Shown: positions 16,977 through 26,117 of the stretch, one piece after another
How the letters are laid out: every line of letters starts with the position of its first letter
How positions within the stretch are numbered: position 1 is the stretch's first letter
Assembly: GCA_900757205.1 (NCBI GenBank)
Contig: CAAENA010000087.1
Location: forward strand, 1-42,298
Length of the DNA stretch: 42,298 bases
From: an uncultured Collinsella sp.
GTDB taxonomy: Bacteria; Actinomycetota; Coriobacteriia; Coriobacteriales; Coriobacteriaceae
Direction of reading: 5' to 3'
The notes under the pieces: generated by a model
Seen by the model: only the letters and a program-made list of their open reading frames with translations
Database searches by the model: none
Told to the model about the DNA's origin: nothing
Position numbers and translations under genes: made by a program

Positions 16977-17077
16977 TCCTGTGAAGAACACTTGGTGCTG
17001 CAGCTGCCGTGCGCGTAAAAGAAGCAATTGCTGCACATGGGCTCAGCCCCGGCTGACGGCTCGGTAATCCATTCCAT
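16958..17077 (-). CDS. Cys-rich RiPP precursor peptide 2
   Basis: A 39-residue peptide, too short for ordinary gene finders. It begins MEWITEPSAGAEPM, followed by a cysteine-rich part with CSNCFFYAHG, and ends CTIRF. Cysteines are at 15, 18, 26, 30 and 35 (CX2CX7CX3CX4C). The start at 17077 has AGGAGG about eight bases upstream, an excellent site. It is 59% identical without gaps (23 of 39) to the peptide encoded 46 bp upstream, all five cysteines and NCFFYAHG being invariant. Conservation between two tandem copies, strong ribosome sites and an operon with a radical SAM/SPASM enzyme and exporter make it a probable modified-peptide precursor. Residues 1-14 may be a short leader. No double-glycine cleavage site is evident. 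Confidence 0.82.
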   Translation of the reverse strand: MEWITEPSAGAEPMCSNCFFYAHGSCSTKCSSQECTIRF

Positions 17078-17123
17078 TTCATTCCCCTCCTTTCGCGGTA
17101 GAAAGCCAGTTCATCTCTGCCCC

Positions 17124-17243
17124 CTAGAAACGGAACGTGCAGGACTGATTGGGGCACCTCTTCGTGCATCCCCCGTGCGCGTAGAAGAAGCAGTTGCCGC
17201 ACGCGGGTGCAACGCCTTCCTCCGGCTCGTTAATCCAATCCAT
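17124..17243 (-). CDS. Cys-rich RiPP precursor peptide 1
   Basis: First gene of the peptide operon, encoding 39 residues: MDWINEPEEGVAPA, then a part with CGNCFFYAHG and a C-terminal CTFRF. Cysteines at 15, 18, 26, 30 and 35 match peptide 2 exactly. Conserved positions outside the cysteines are W3, I4, E6, P7, G10, P13, N17, FFYAHG (19-24), Q33, T36, R38 and F39. GGAGGGAG immediately upstream gives it the strongest ribosome site in the operon. It is preceded by an AT-rich promoter region. I do not recognise the family: it differs from SCIFF peptides (six cysteines, longer leader) and from lanthipeptides (no LanB/C/M gene nearby). A role as signal, bacteriocin or metal-binding peptide is open. 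Confidence 0.82.
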   Translation of the reverse strand: MDWINEPEEGVAPACGNCFFYAHGGCTKRCPNQSCTFRF

Positions 17244-17345
17244 CTCTCCCTCCTTTCCTTGCATACCGAATTGATAATGTTATTCTAATTCGATATGTAT
17301 CATATTTCAATATAAGCTTATTTATATATTACACAAGGTAAGCAC
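17244..17345 (-). promoter_or_regulatory. AT-rich promoter region of the peptide operon
   Basis: About 90 bp upstream of precursor 1 is far more AT-rich than the surroundings and holds palindromic elements: GAATT...AATTC (17269-17292), and ATATG TAT CATAT just beyond it. Several -10-like hexamers (for example TATAAA, TATATT in minus orientation) fall here, so no single promoter can be chosen. The HTH regulator encoded just upstream is the natural candidate to bind. Confidence 0.45.
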
Positions 17346-17430
17346 CCCCCTGCATCCAGCACAGGAAATGACTCTCTCGTTCCCCAGTGACGCGGCGAGA
17401 AATACAGGCCACTGCAGGACGTTGAATGAA

Positions 17431-17462
17431 CAGCCCGTGAAAACCGTTGTTTTCACGGGCTG
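17431..17462 (-). terminator. terminator behind the HTH regulator
   Basis: A perfect 14-bp stem (17431-17444 with 17449-17462, CAGCCCGTGAAAAC) with a four-base loop, followed on the minus strand by UUCAUUCAA. It lies 31 bp behind the HTH gene and separates it from the precursor operon promoter. Confidence 0.7.
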
Positions 17463-17493
17463 CACCTGCTCAATACTTTTTTATTCTCCAGCC

Positions 17494-17823
17494 TCAGTCG
17501 TCTCTAAGATCGACCACGTAAACATGATCTGACTCCAGGACCGGGTCATCACCCGTCGCGGTCGCCCTGCTCAGCGCGTTGCGGGCGCGCCGCGTCGCCA
17601 GTTCCTCAAGTTCTCTTTCGTTGACGCGCTTAATAAGATCGCCAGGCTGGCAATCAAGCTCTACGCAAATATCCAGCAATGTCTTTAACCTAATTGCCTT
17701 CACCTTGCCATTTCGTATTTTTGAGATACTTGCCGGTGTGTGCCCGGTCGCCCGAATGATATCCGTACTCGTCTTTCCGCGTCGAAGCAATAAGCTTTCA
17801 AGCTCAATAATCAGATAGTCCAT
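17494..17823 (-). CDS. Cro/CI-type HTH regulator (YozG-like)
   Basis: DNA-binding protein of 109 residues. The helix-turn-helix spans about residues 15-60 (SSTDIIRATG-like segment, TPASISKIRNGKVKAIRLKT, LLDICVELDCQPGDLI), the compact XRE form usually found next to DUF2975 membrane proteins. An acidic tail ends VYVVDLRDD. The open frame begins at 17904; the ATG at 17823 is chosen because it has GAGGGGCG upstream and lies just eight bases after the preceding stop. It is co-transcribed with the membrane protein gene upstream and ends at a strong terminator before the peptide operon. It could sense a signal through its membrane partner and control the peptide genes (inference). Confidence 0.8.
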   Translation of the reverse strand: MDYLIIELESLLLRRGKTSTDIIRATGHTPASISKIRNGKVKAIRLKTLLDICVELDCQPGDLIKRVNERELEELATRRARNALSRATATGDDPVLESDHVYVVDLRDD

Positions 17824-17831
17824 GCCGCCCC

Positions 17832-18371
17832 TCACACCAAATCCTCGGTCTGGTCTTGAAGCAGAGCTCCGTAGCGCCATATCGCAGAAATCGAGAAGCA
17901 GCAAACGGCCCCCAGCACAGCACCAATATCTATGGGCAGGGCCAGGTTTTCAAACATCGAATAGGCGTTCCCCAGCAAGTCGAAGGGGCCAATCACTATC
18001 GAAAGAAACCCCGGAGAAAACAAGAGGTCACCTATTGCCGCTGCAACAAACAGCCACCCGATAATCGAGATTCTTCGAGCATGCGAAAGGGTAAAGGGCG
18101 ATTCGCCATGAGCCATGTCCATGCTGATTCCCCGCAGGGTCCATGTGGCCCCTCCGGAAATCAGAAGATACATCAAAGGAACCACTACGGAAACCGTCTT
18201 TGATGGATCATATAGGTTTCCTTGAGCAGCCATAAGCCCAATGGAAATAACCACCACCACCGAACAGCAACACACCGCTATAAACAGCGCCGTAAACAGA
18301 ATCCCAAGCCTTCTTCCGAGAGTCATCATCTTCTGGATGGACTTATCGATCTTCTGGGCGCTATTCACCAC
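17832..18371 (-). CDS. DUF2975-like membrane protein
   Basis: Membrane protein of 179 residues with four hydrophobic segments (ILFTALFIAVCCCSVVVVI; VVVPLMYLLISGGATW; ISIIGWLFVAAAIGDLLF; IDIGAVLGAVCCFSISAIW). The loop MAHGESPFTLSHARRI is the typical ESPF/R segment of DUF2975 proteins. The pairing with a short YozG-like HTH gene eight bases downstream is the standard DUF2975 arrangement. The start is GTG at 18371 with AGGAGGAG eight bases upstream. The molecular role is unknown; in such pairs it is thought to modulate the HTH protein. The 250 bp upstream hold a TACAAT-like -10 but no gene before the mobile-element remnant. Confidence 0.7.
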   Translation of the reverse strand: MVNSAQKIDKSIQKMMTLGRRLGILFTALFIAVCCCSVVVVISIGLMAAQGNLYDPSKTVSVVVPLMYLLISGGATWTLRGISMDMAHGESPFTLSHARRISIIGWLFVAAAIGDLLFSPGFLSIVIGPFDLLGNAYSMFENLALPIDIGAVLGAVCCFSISAIWRYGALLQDQTEDLV

Positions 18372-18699
18372 AGCTCCTCCTAAAGCAATCAGAGGTCTTC
18401 TTACTTACTGTTTTTCCTACATTGTAACGAACTCGATAAGAAGAGGGTCGCTTCACGCCGCGCAATCCCGAACTCCAAGCGTTTCTCATCAGCATTGCCC
18501 ATCTTTCGAGTCGAAATTCAAATCCAGTTTCTTATCGCATGCTGAAATCAACCCGAACTGGATGTGACTGGAAAACAGCGCGCTGCGTCGGTCGCGCTTT
18601 CCCGAGCGACTCTGGCACAACAGACGATATGAGTTGAACATTGGGGCCTCTCCCCTTGCAGCTCTCTCGTGGGTCGGGCGACAATGGTCGTACCATCAA

Positions 18700-19077
18700 C
18701 CGCGGCCGCGCGCTGCGGGCCCTCGGCCTCGGCTGCGTCGTCGGGGCGGTCCCGAAGATGCACCGGCCCGCGGCCGACCGCGGCCGCAAGAACGACCGCC
18801 GCGACGCCGAGTGGCTGGCACGCATGCTGGCGCGCCGCAACGTCGTCGAGGTGTGGGTCCCCGACGAGCGCCCTCGAGGACGCGCGCGACGACCTGCAAC
18901 ACGCCAAGCAGCGGATGTCGAAGTTCCTGCTGCGCCACGGCCTCGTCTTCGACGAGACGACGCCGGCCGGCAGGCGCAGGGGCGCCTGGACGGGGGCCTA
19001 CTGGGACTGGACGGAGTCCCTCTCCTTCGACGAGCCCGACGACGCCGCGGCCTACGAGCACTACATGGACGGAAATG
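18700..19077 (+). pseudogene. IS110-family transposase fragment, frameshifted
   Basis: One frame reads GRKNDRRDAEWLARMLARRN then VVEVWVPDE, the IS110-type DEDD segment with its conserved RNDRRDA-like core. After about 18880 the match continues in the next frame with ALEDARDDLQHAKQRMSKF, then LLRHG and TGAYWDW, also typical of IS110 N-terminal halves. The catalytic C-terminal half (Ser region) is missing: homology stops near 19070, where an IstB-like fragment starts on the other strand. Frameshift and truncation show it is inactive. Confidence 0.65.
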
Positions 19078-19345
19078 ACCTGGTAGAGAACCCTCGCACC
19101 GTCTACGTCGCAGGGGACGTAGACGAACTCGTCGAGCACGAGCAGCCTCGCGGGCGACACGTCGTTCAACAGTTTCGACAGCGTTCCCTTGCGCTTCGCG
19201 TTGCCGAGCTCGAGAACCAGCTGCGCGGTCTGCCAGAACCTGACCGACATGTCCGCGGCGACCGCGCGCATCGTGAGGGCGACTGCCATGCGCGTCTTGC
19301 CGCGCCTGGACTTACCGAAGAAGACGAGGTCTTCGCGCGATTGTT
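19078..19345 (-). pseudogene. IstB-like (IS21) ATPase fragment
   Basis: Minus-strand translation gives EDLVFFGKSRRGKTRMAVAL, a degenerate Walker A, then ELGNAKRKGTLSKLLNDV and RLLVLDEFVYVPCD, a Walker B, then LYQVIS. This is the core of IS21 helper ATPases of the IstB/DnaC type. The N-terminal part and the C terminus are absent, and the right side (after LYQVIS) abuts the IS110 fragment. The GxxGxGKT loop has lost a glycine (GKSRRGKT). A remnant only. Confidence 0.6.
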
Positions 19346-19544
19346 TGTGTCAACGGCCAACTGAATGTGAACCCTTCTTGCATTGTTGCAACCTGGCTGG
19401 CAGCCGGTCTTTAATGACGACGACCATTGTCGCCCGACCCACAAAAGAGCCGCAAGGGGAGGAGCTCCCAATGTTCAACTCATATCGTCTATGGCGCACT
19501 ACCATTCACCGAAAGTCGGCAACTTTTTCATTCTCTCTATACAT

Positions 19545-19567
19545 GTTTAAACAACATGTTCTACAAT
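19545..19567 (+). promoter_or_regulatory. malQ promoter with GTNTANAC operator
   Basis: GTTTAAAC at 19545-19552 lies within ACATGTTTAAACAACATGT (19541-19559) and ends ten bases before a TACAAT -10 box (19562-19567), so a bound repressor would block RNA polymerase. The same octamer occurs before gntR and the PTS gene. GTNTANAC is the published HutC-subfamily consensus. Confidence 0.55.
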
Positions 19568-19580
19568 AGGGACAATAGCA

Positions 19581-21158
19581 ATGGAAACTCGGGACGAGCC
19601 GTCTATCCATCTACGGCGCAGCCCCTTATTCAAAAGGACGGTGAGTGCATCCATGGAGCGTGCAAGCGGCGTTCTGATGCCCGTTTCGTCATTGCCCGGA
19701 CCTTACGGTATCGGCGGCTTTGGCTGGAACGCCTATGACTTTGTCGATTTCCTCGCCTCGTGCAAACAACATTACTGGCAGATTCTCCCCCTTACGACAA
19801 CGAGCTATGGCGACTCGCCCTATCAGTCGTTCTCGGCCCGTGCGGGCAACCCCAATTTCATCGACTTTGCCGAGCTTATCGAGGCCGGCTATCTGGAGCA
19901 GTGCGATATCGACGGCGTGTACCTGGGCTCCGACCCCAGCAATGTCGACTATGGTGCCATCTTTGGTGGCCGTCGTCAGATTCTCGACCGCGCCGCCGAG
20001 CGCTTTGCCGCCGACAAGCCGGCCGACTTCGACGACTTTGTCCAAGCAAACGAAGACTGGCTCATCCCCTACTGCGAGTTCATGACCGTCAAGGAGGAGT
20101 GCGGTCTCAAGGCCTTTTGGGAGTGGCCCGCAGAGCTCCGTACCCGCGGCGAGGCTTCTGCCAAGGTCTGCGCCGCCCATCCCGCGCGCATGCTCTACCA
20201 CCAGATGACGCAGTACTTCTTCAATCGTCAGTGGAGCCGCCTCAAGGCCTATGCCAACGAGCGCGATATCCTCATCATCGGCGACCTGCCCATCTATGTC
20301 TCGCGCGACTCCGTCGAGATGTGGGCCACGCCCGAGCTCTTTAAGATCGACGCCGCCGGTAATCCTGTGAGTGTCGCCGGCACGCCGCCCGACCAGTTCT
20401 CGGCCACCGGCCAGTACTGGGGCAATCCCATCTACGACTGGGACGCCATGGAAGCCGACGGTTTCTCCTGGTGGGAGGGCCGTATCCGCGCCGCCCTCGA
20501 CATGTACGATGTCATCCGCCTGGATCACTTCCGCGGCTTCGAGGCCTATTGGGAGGTGCCGTTCTCCTCACCCGATTCGTCCTACGGTTCGTGGACGCAG
20601 GGCCCCGGCCTCAAGTTCTTCAAGACGCTCGAGGAAAAGCTCGGCACGCTGCCCATCATCGCCGAAGACCTGGGCTTCCTCACCCCCGGCGTCATCGACA
20701 TGCGCGACAACTCGGGCTTCCCCGGCATGAAGATCTTGCAGTTCGCCTTTGAGGGCACCAACTCGTACTACCTGCCGCACAACTACATTGCCAACACCGT
20801 CGCCTATGTGGGCACACACGACAACGAGACGGCGCGCGGTTGGTTTGAGGGAACGGCCACCCCGCGTCAGCGCGAGCAGGCGGCCCTGTACACCCACCAG
20901 CAGGCAGGCGAGCCCATGGCCGATGCACTCAACCGCGCCATCGCCGCCAGCGTAAGCGATACCTGCATCTACACCATGCAGGACCTGCTCAACCTGGGCA
21001 ACGAGGCGCGCATCAACACTCCCGCCACCATGGGCGGCAACTGGACCTGGCGCATGCTCGATGGCGCCATCACCCGCGAGCTCGAGCACAAGCTCACCGG
21101 CTGGACCGAGACCTACTTCCGCATCCCGTCGGAAGACGAAATTGAGCTTCCCCAATAG
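19581..21158 (+). CDS. malQ: 4-alpha-glucanotransferase (amylomaltase)
   Basis: GH77 enzyme that transfers maltooligosaccharide chains between acceptors and releases glucose, feeding longer dextrins to phosphorylase. The 525-residue product has ASGVLMPVSSLPGPYGIGG at residues 29-47, QILPLTTTSYGDSPYQ, the nucleophile region RLDHFRGFEAYW (Asp315), the acid/base Glu362 in IIAEDLG and the stabiliser Asp414 in GTHDNETARGW. The start at 19581 has AGGGA eight bases upstream, but the -10 TACAAT lies only 14 bases before it. If that promoter is right the leader is nearly absent, and the in-frame ATG at 19653, where family homology begins, could be used. It is followed by a terminator and then glgP on the same strand. 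Probably under the nearby GntR/HutC regulator. Confidence 0.93.
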   Translation: METRDEPSIHLRRSPLFKRTVSASMERASGVLMPVSSLPGPYGIGGFGWNAYDFVDFLASCKQHYWQILPLTTTSYGDSPYQSFSARAGNPNFIDFAELIEAGYLEQCDIDGVYLGSDPSNVDYGAIFGGRRQILDRAAERFAADKPADFDDFVQANEDWLIPYCEFMTVKEECGLKAFWEWPAELRTRGEASAKVCAAHPARMLYHQMTQYFFNRQWSRLKAYANERDILIIGDLPIYVSRDSVEMWATPELFKIDAAGNPVSVAGTPPDQFSATGQYWGNPIYDWDAMEADGFSWWEGRIRAALDMYDVIRLDHFRGFEAYWEVPFSSPDSSYGSWTQGPGLKFFKTLEEKLGTLPIIAEDLGFLTPGVIDMRDNSGFPGMKILQFAFEGTNSYYLPHNYIANTVAYVGTHDNETARGWFEGTATPRQREQAALYTHQQAGEPMADALNRAIAASVSDTCIYTMQDLLNLGNEARINTPATMGGNWTWRMLDGAITRELEHKLTGWTETYFRIPSEDEIELPQ

Positions 21159-21205
21159 GAGCCACCGCGCCCGACCCCACCCCATCGTGCGGACGCGTCC
21201 GTTTT

Positions 21206-21246
21206 CCCCGCGCGAGGCCACTCCAATCCCTCGCGCGGGCTTCTTT
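21206..21246 (+). terminator. hairpin between malQ and glgP
   Basis: An 11-bp GC-rich stem (21207-21217 with 21229-21239, CCCGCGCGAGG) is followed by CTTCTTTTG. It ends malQ transcripts or attenuates read-through into glgP. Confidence 0.7.
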
Positions 21247-21286
21247 TGAATTTCTGACATGTAATCAACCCATCACAGGAGGAAAC

Positions 21287-23554
<2,268 letters not shown>

Positions 23555-23580
23555 TTCGGTTTCATCGCCCATCCTCTTGA

Positions 23581-23613
23581 AAACGGAGCCACGGCAACGC
23601 GGCTCCGTTTTTT
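23581..23613 (+). terminator. Rho-independent terminator of glgP
   Basis: A ten-base stem AAACGGAGCC (23581-23590) with GGCTCCGTTT (23601-23610) around a ten-base loop, followed by TTT. Starts 27 bases after the glgP stop. Confidence 0.9.
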
Positions 23614-23653
23614 GTGCTCGCACGTTACCCTGTGATCCGACTCGGCCAAACAA

Positions 23654-23871
23654 TCTCGATCCATAACAACTACTCAACCAAAACGGTCCCAGCTGTTACA
23701 GATTGAGACATACCGGCCCCTCCCCTTGGGTTTATCTCAATCTGTAACATCTAGCAGGTGAAATTCGCCTTTGGTGTTACAGATTTAGATGAAATGGTTA
23801 GCTCAGCGGAACCGTCTCGATCTGTAACATCTAACGTCCGAAATCGGCCCTATCCGTTACAGATCGAGACA
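23654..23871. repeat. alternating array of six inverted 16-bp repeats, 40-bp period
   Basis: Units of the form GTTACAGATTGAGACA occur at 23654-23668 (minus, degenerate), 23694-23710 (plus), 23735-23749 (minus), 23775-23790 (plus), 23815-23829 (minus) and 23856-23871 (plus). Orientation alternates strictly and centres are 39.5-41.5 bp apart. Spacers differ in sequence. The array fills the gap between convergent glgP and the ABC importer operon (23555-24009), with terminators on both sides and no gene. It resembles BIME/REP clusters, not CRISPR, because units alternate in direction. Confidence 0.85.
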
Positions 23872-23902
23872 AACGACCGGTCAGGCAGTCCCAACACAAA
23901 GA

Positions 23903-23941
23903 AAGGCTCCCCTCTCGCCCAGTGGACGGGAGGGGAGCCTT
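23903..23941 (-). terminator. terminator of the sugar ABC operon
   Basis: A perfect 12-bp stem AAGGCTCCCCTC (23903-23914) with its complement (23930-23941); read on the minus strand it is followed by TTTCTTTGTG. Lies 69 bp behind the ATPase gene. Confidence 0.85.
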
Positions 23942-24009
23942 ATATGTGACCGCGGCAAAAGGATGGCAATACCGCAGTCGCCCAAAGGAAGGGCCTGGTT
24001 GCACCGGGC

Positions 24010-25209
24010 CTAGATAAGGTTCTTGCCAGAGACCTTATCGAAGAGGTGGGTCGCGTTCTTCTCAAACTTGAACCAGATGGGGTCGCCCGCCTTGAGCGCA
24101 CCCTTGGCCTCGAGGTCGACAACGGGAATGATCAGGACGAACTGGCCATCGGGAGCGGTCACGTGGACATGCTCGGTCGAACCCATGAGCTCGGTCACCT
24201 CGACGGTACCCTGGAGCGCGCCCTCCTCGTCCTTGTCGGCAAGCAGAATCTGCTCGGGACGCACGCCGGCCGTGATCTCCTTCACGTCGCCGCCGTCCCA
24301 GTTGAGAGCAAGCTGAGCGCAGGTCTCGGGGGCGAGCGCCACGTTCATATCCTCGGTCTTGACGGTAAAGCCGTTGCCCGAGCGCACCAGCTGGGCATCG
24401 AAGAAGTTCATCTGCGGCACGCCGATAAAGCCGGCGACGAAGATGTTCGCGGGATGGTTGAAGACCTCCTGCGGGGTGGCGATCTGCTGGACGACGCCGT
24501 CCTTCATGACCACGATACGGTCACCGAGGGTCATGGCCTCGGTCTGGTCATGAGTGACGTAGATGAACGTGCCCTTGATCTCGTGGCGCAGCTTGATGAG
24601 CTCGGCACGCATCTGGTTACGCAGCTTGGCGTCCAGGTTGGACAGCGGCTCGTCCATCAGGAAGACCTTAGGATCACGCACGATGGCGCGGCCGATGGCG
24701 ACGCGCTGACGCTGACCGCCGGAGAGCGCCTTAGGCTTACGGTCGAGGTACTCGGTAATACCCAGGATCTCGGCAGCGGAGCGAACCTTACGGTCGATCT
24801 CGTCCTTGGGGACCTTCTTGAGCTCGAGCGTAAACGCCATGTTCTCGTACACCGTCATATTGGGGTACAGAGCATAGCTCTGGAACACCATGGCGATGTC
24901 GCGGTCCTTGGGAGCGACGTCGTTGACGCGCTTGCCATCGATGAGCACATCGCCCGAGGTGATGTCCTCCAGGCCGGCGACCATGCGCATCGTCGTGGAC
25001 TTACCACAGCCAGAAGGGCCAACGAGGACGATAAACTCCTGGTCATGCACGGTGAGGTTAAAGTCCTCCACCGCGAGCACGCCGTCCTCGGTAACCTTGA
25101 GGTTGTGCTTCTTCTCCTCGGTCTTCTTCTTTTTGCCAAAGAAGCCCTTCTTTTTGGACTCGTTGTTGGGATACACCTTCTGAACATGTTTGAGAACGAT
25201 CTCGGCCAT
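24010..25209 (-). CDS. sugar ABC importer ATPase (MsmK/UgpC/MalK type)
   Basis: ATPase subunit of a CUT1 carbohydrate importer, 399 residues. Walker A is GPSGCGKST, the Q-loop is in MVFQSYALYPNMTVYENMAF, the signature ALSGGQRQRVAIGRA, Walker B FLMDEPLSNLDAKLR and the switch YVTHDQTEAM. A C-terminal TOBE/regulatory domain follows (GVRPEQILL, FKFEKNATHLFD). Unusually, residues 17-43 carry a Lys-rich insert (SKKKGFFGKKKKTEEKK and onward) between the first strand and the A-loop region. MalK and MsmK lack this. Such ATPases can serve several importers. It is the last gene of the operon behind two permeases and ends at a strong terminator. Confidence 0.92.
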   Translation of the reverse strand: MAEIVLKHVQKVYPNNESKKKGFFGKKKKTEEKKHNLKVTEDGVLAVEDFNLTVHDQEFIVLVGPSGCGKSTTMRMVAGLEDITSGDVLIDGKRVNDVAPKDRDIAMVFQSYALYPNMTVYENMAFTLELKKVPKDEIDRKVRSAAEILGITEYLDRKPKALSGGQRQRVAIGRAIVRDPKVFLMDEPLSNLDAKLRNQMRAELIKLRHEIKGTFIYVTHDQTEAMTLGDRIVVMKDGVVQQIATPQEVFNHPANIFVAGFIGVPQMNFFDAQLVRSGNGFTVKTEDMNVALAPETCAQLALNWDGGDVKEITAGVRPEQILLADKDEEGALQGTVEVTELMGSTEHVHVTAPDGQFVLIIPVVDLEAKGALKAGDPIWFKFEKNATHLFDKVSGKNLI

Positions 25210-25277
25210 GTCTCTACCTTTCGATACGCGGCGCCACGCTGAGGGGCGCCGCCAAAACTTGCAAAACAGTTACGGCA

Positions 25278-26117
25278 TCAGCCCTTGACGGCACCTGCCA
25301 CAACGCCGTCAATGATGTACTTCTGGCAGAAGATGTACATGATGACGATGGGGATGACGACCATCATGATGCATGCCATCATGGGGCCGAGCTCGACGTG
25401 GCCATAGCCGCCACGGAAGTACTGGATCAAGATAGGAATGGTCTTGTACTTGGTGGAGTCGAGCGTAAGGTAGGGCAGCAGATAGTCGTTCCAGACCCAC
25501 ATGGTCTCAAGGATGCCGACCGAAAGATAGGTGGGCTTCATAATGGGAAGGACGATCTTAAAGAACACCTGGACCGGGTTGCAGCCGTCGATCATGGCCG
25601 CTTCCTCAATCTCGAGCGGGATGTTCTTGACGAAGCCGGCGAACATAAAGACCGCGAGGCCCGCGCCAAAACCAAGGTAGATGAAGCAGATGTTAAACGG
25701 CGTGTTAAAGCCGATGCGGTCCGCGAGGTTGGACAGCGTGAACATGAGCATCTGGAACGGTACGACCATCGAGAAGACGAACAGGTAATAGAAGAAGTTC
25801 GAGATCTTGCTGTTGACGCGCACCACGTACCAAGCGCACATGGAGCAGCACACCAGAATCAGCACGACCGACGTGACCGTGATGATGAGCGAGTACATAA
25901 ACGCCGAGGCAAAGCCCTGCTCGTTCAGAGCGTGCACGTAGTTTGCGAGGCCGTTGAACGTCTCGGGCGTGAGCAGATCGAACGCCGTGGTGGTGCTGAT
26001 TGCGGTCGCTTTCTTAAAGGAATTGAGCGCAATCATGAACACGGGGTAGATCCATGCGAGCGACAGAATCGTAAAGAAGATCGAGAGCGCGCGGTTGATA
26101 GCCTTATCGCGTTTCAT
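25278..26117 (-). CDS. sugar ABC importer permease, MalG type
   Basis: Inner-membrane permease of 279 residues with six membrane segments. It carries the EAA coupling loop (EEAAMIDGCNPVQVFFKIVLP), in which the conserved glycine contacts the ATPase, and ends with VDGVVAGAVKG, the usual MalG-type C terminus. The ATG at 26117 shares one base with the TAA of the upstream permease gene (TAATG), so the two are translationally coupled. It forms the channel with the MalF-type protein and accepts sugar from the lipoprotein encoded upstream. Substrate not proven; malQ-glgP nearby points to maltodextrins. Confidence 0.93.
   Translation of the reverse strand: MKRDKAINRALSIFFTILSLAWIYPVFMIALNSFKKATAISTTTAFDLLTPETFNGLANYVHALNEQGFASAFMYSLIITVTSVVLILVCCSMCAWYVVRVNSKISNFFYYLFVFSMVVPFQMLMFTLSNLADRIGFNTPFNICFIYLGFGAGLAVFMFAGFVKNIPLEIEEAAMIDGCNPVQVFFKIVLPIMKPTYLSVGILETMWVWNDYLLPYLTLDSTKYKTIPILIQYFRGGYGHVELGPMMACIMMVVIPIVIMYIFCQKYIIDGVVAGAVKG

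Larger units (their letters stand above)
18622..19490. mobile_element. decayed element bounded by about 70-bp inverted repeats
   Basis: Left end 18622-18691 and right end 19420-19490 are reverse complements over about 70 bp with a handful of differences. Both contain GACGATATGAGTTGAACATT and GTGGGTCGGGCGACAATGG. The 0.87-kb element encloses an IS110-like transposase fragment (plus strand) joined to an IstB-like fragment (minus strand). No intact transposase remains, so it is a non-autonomous or composite relic. No flanking target duplication was recognised. It forms the right border of the accessory island, 90 bp before malQ. Confidence 0.7.

Noticed and set aside
23654..23871. CRISPR array
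   Set aside because: Units are short, alternate in orientation and vary in sequence; spacers are about 24 bp; no cas genes. A REP/BIME-type array fits better.
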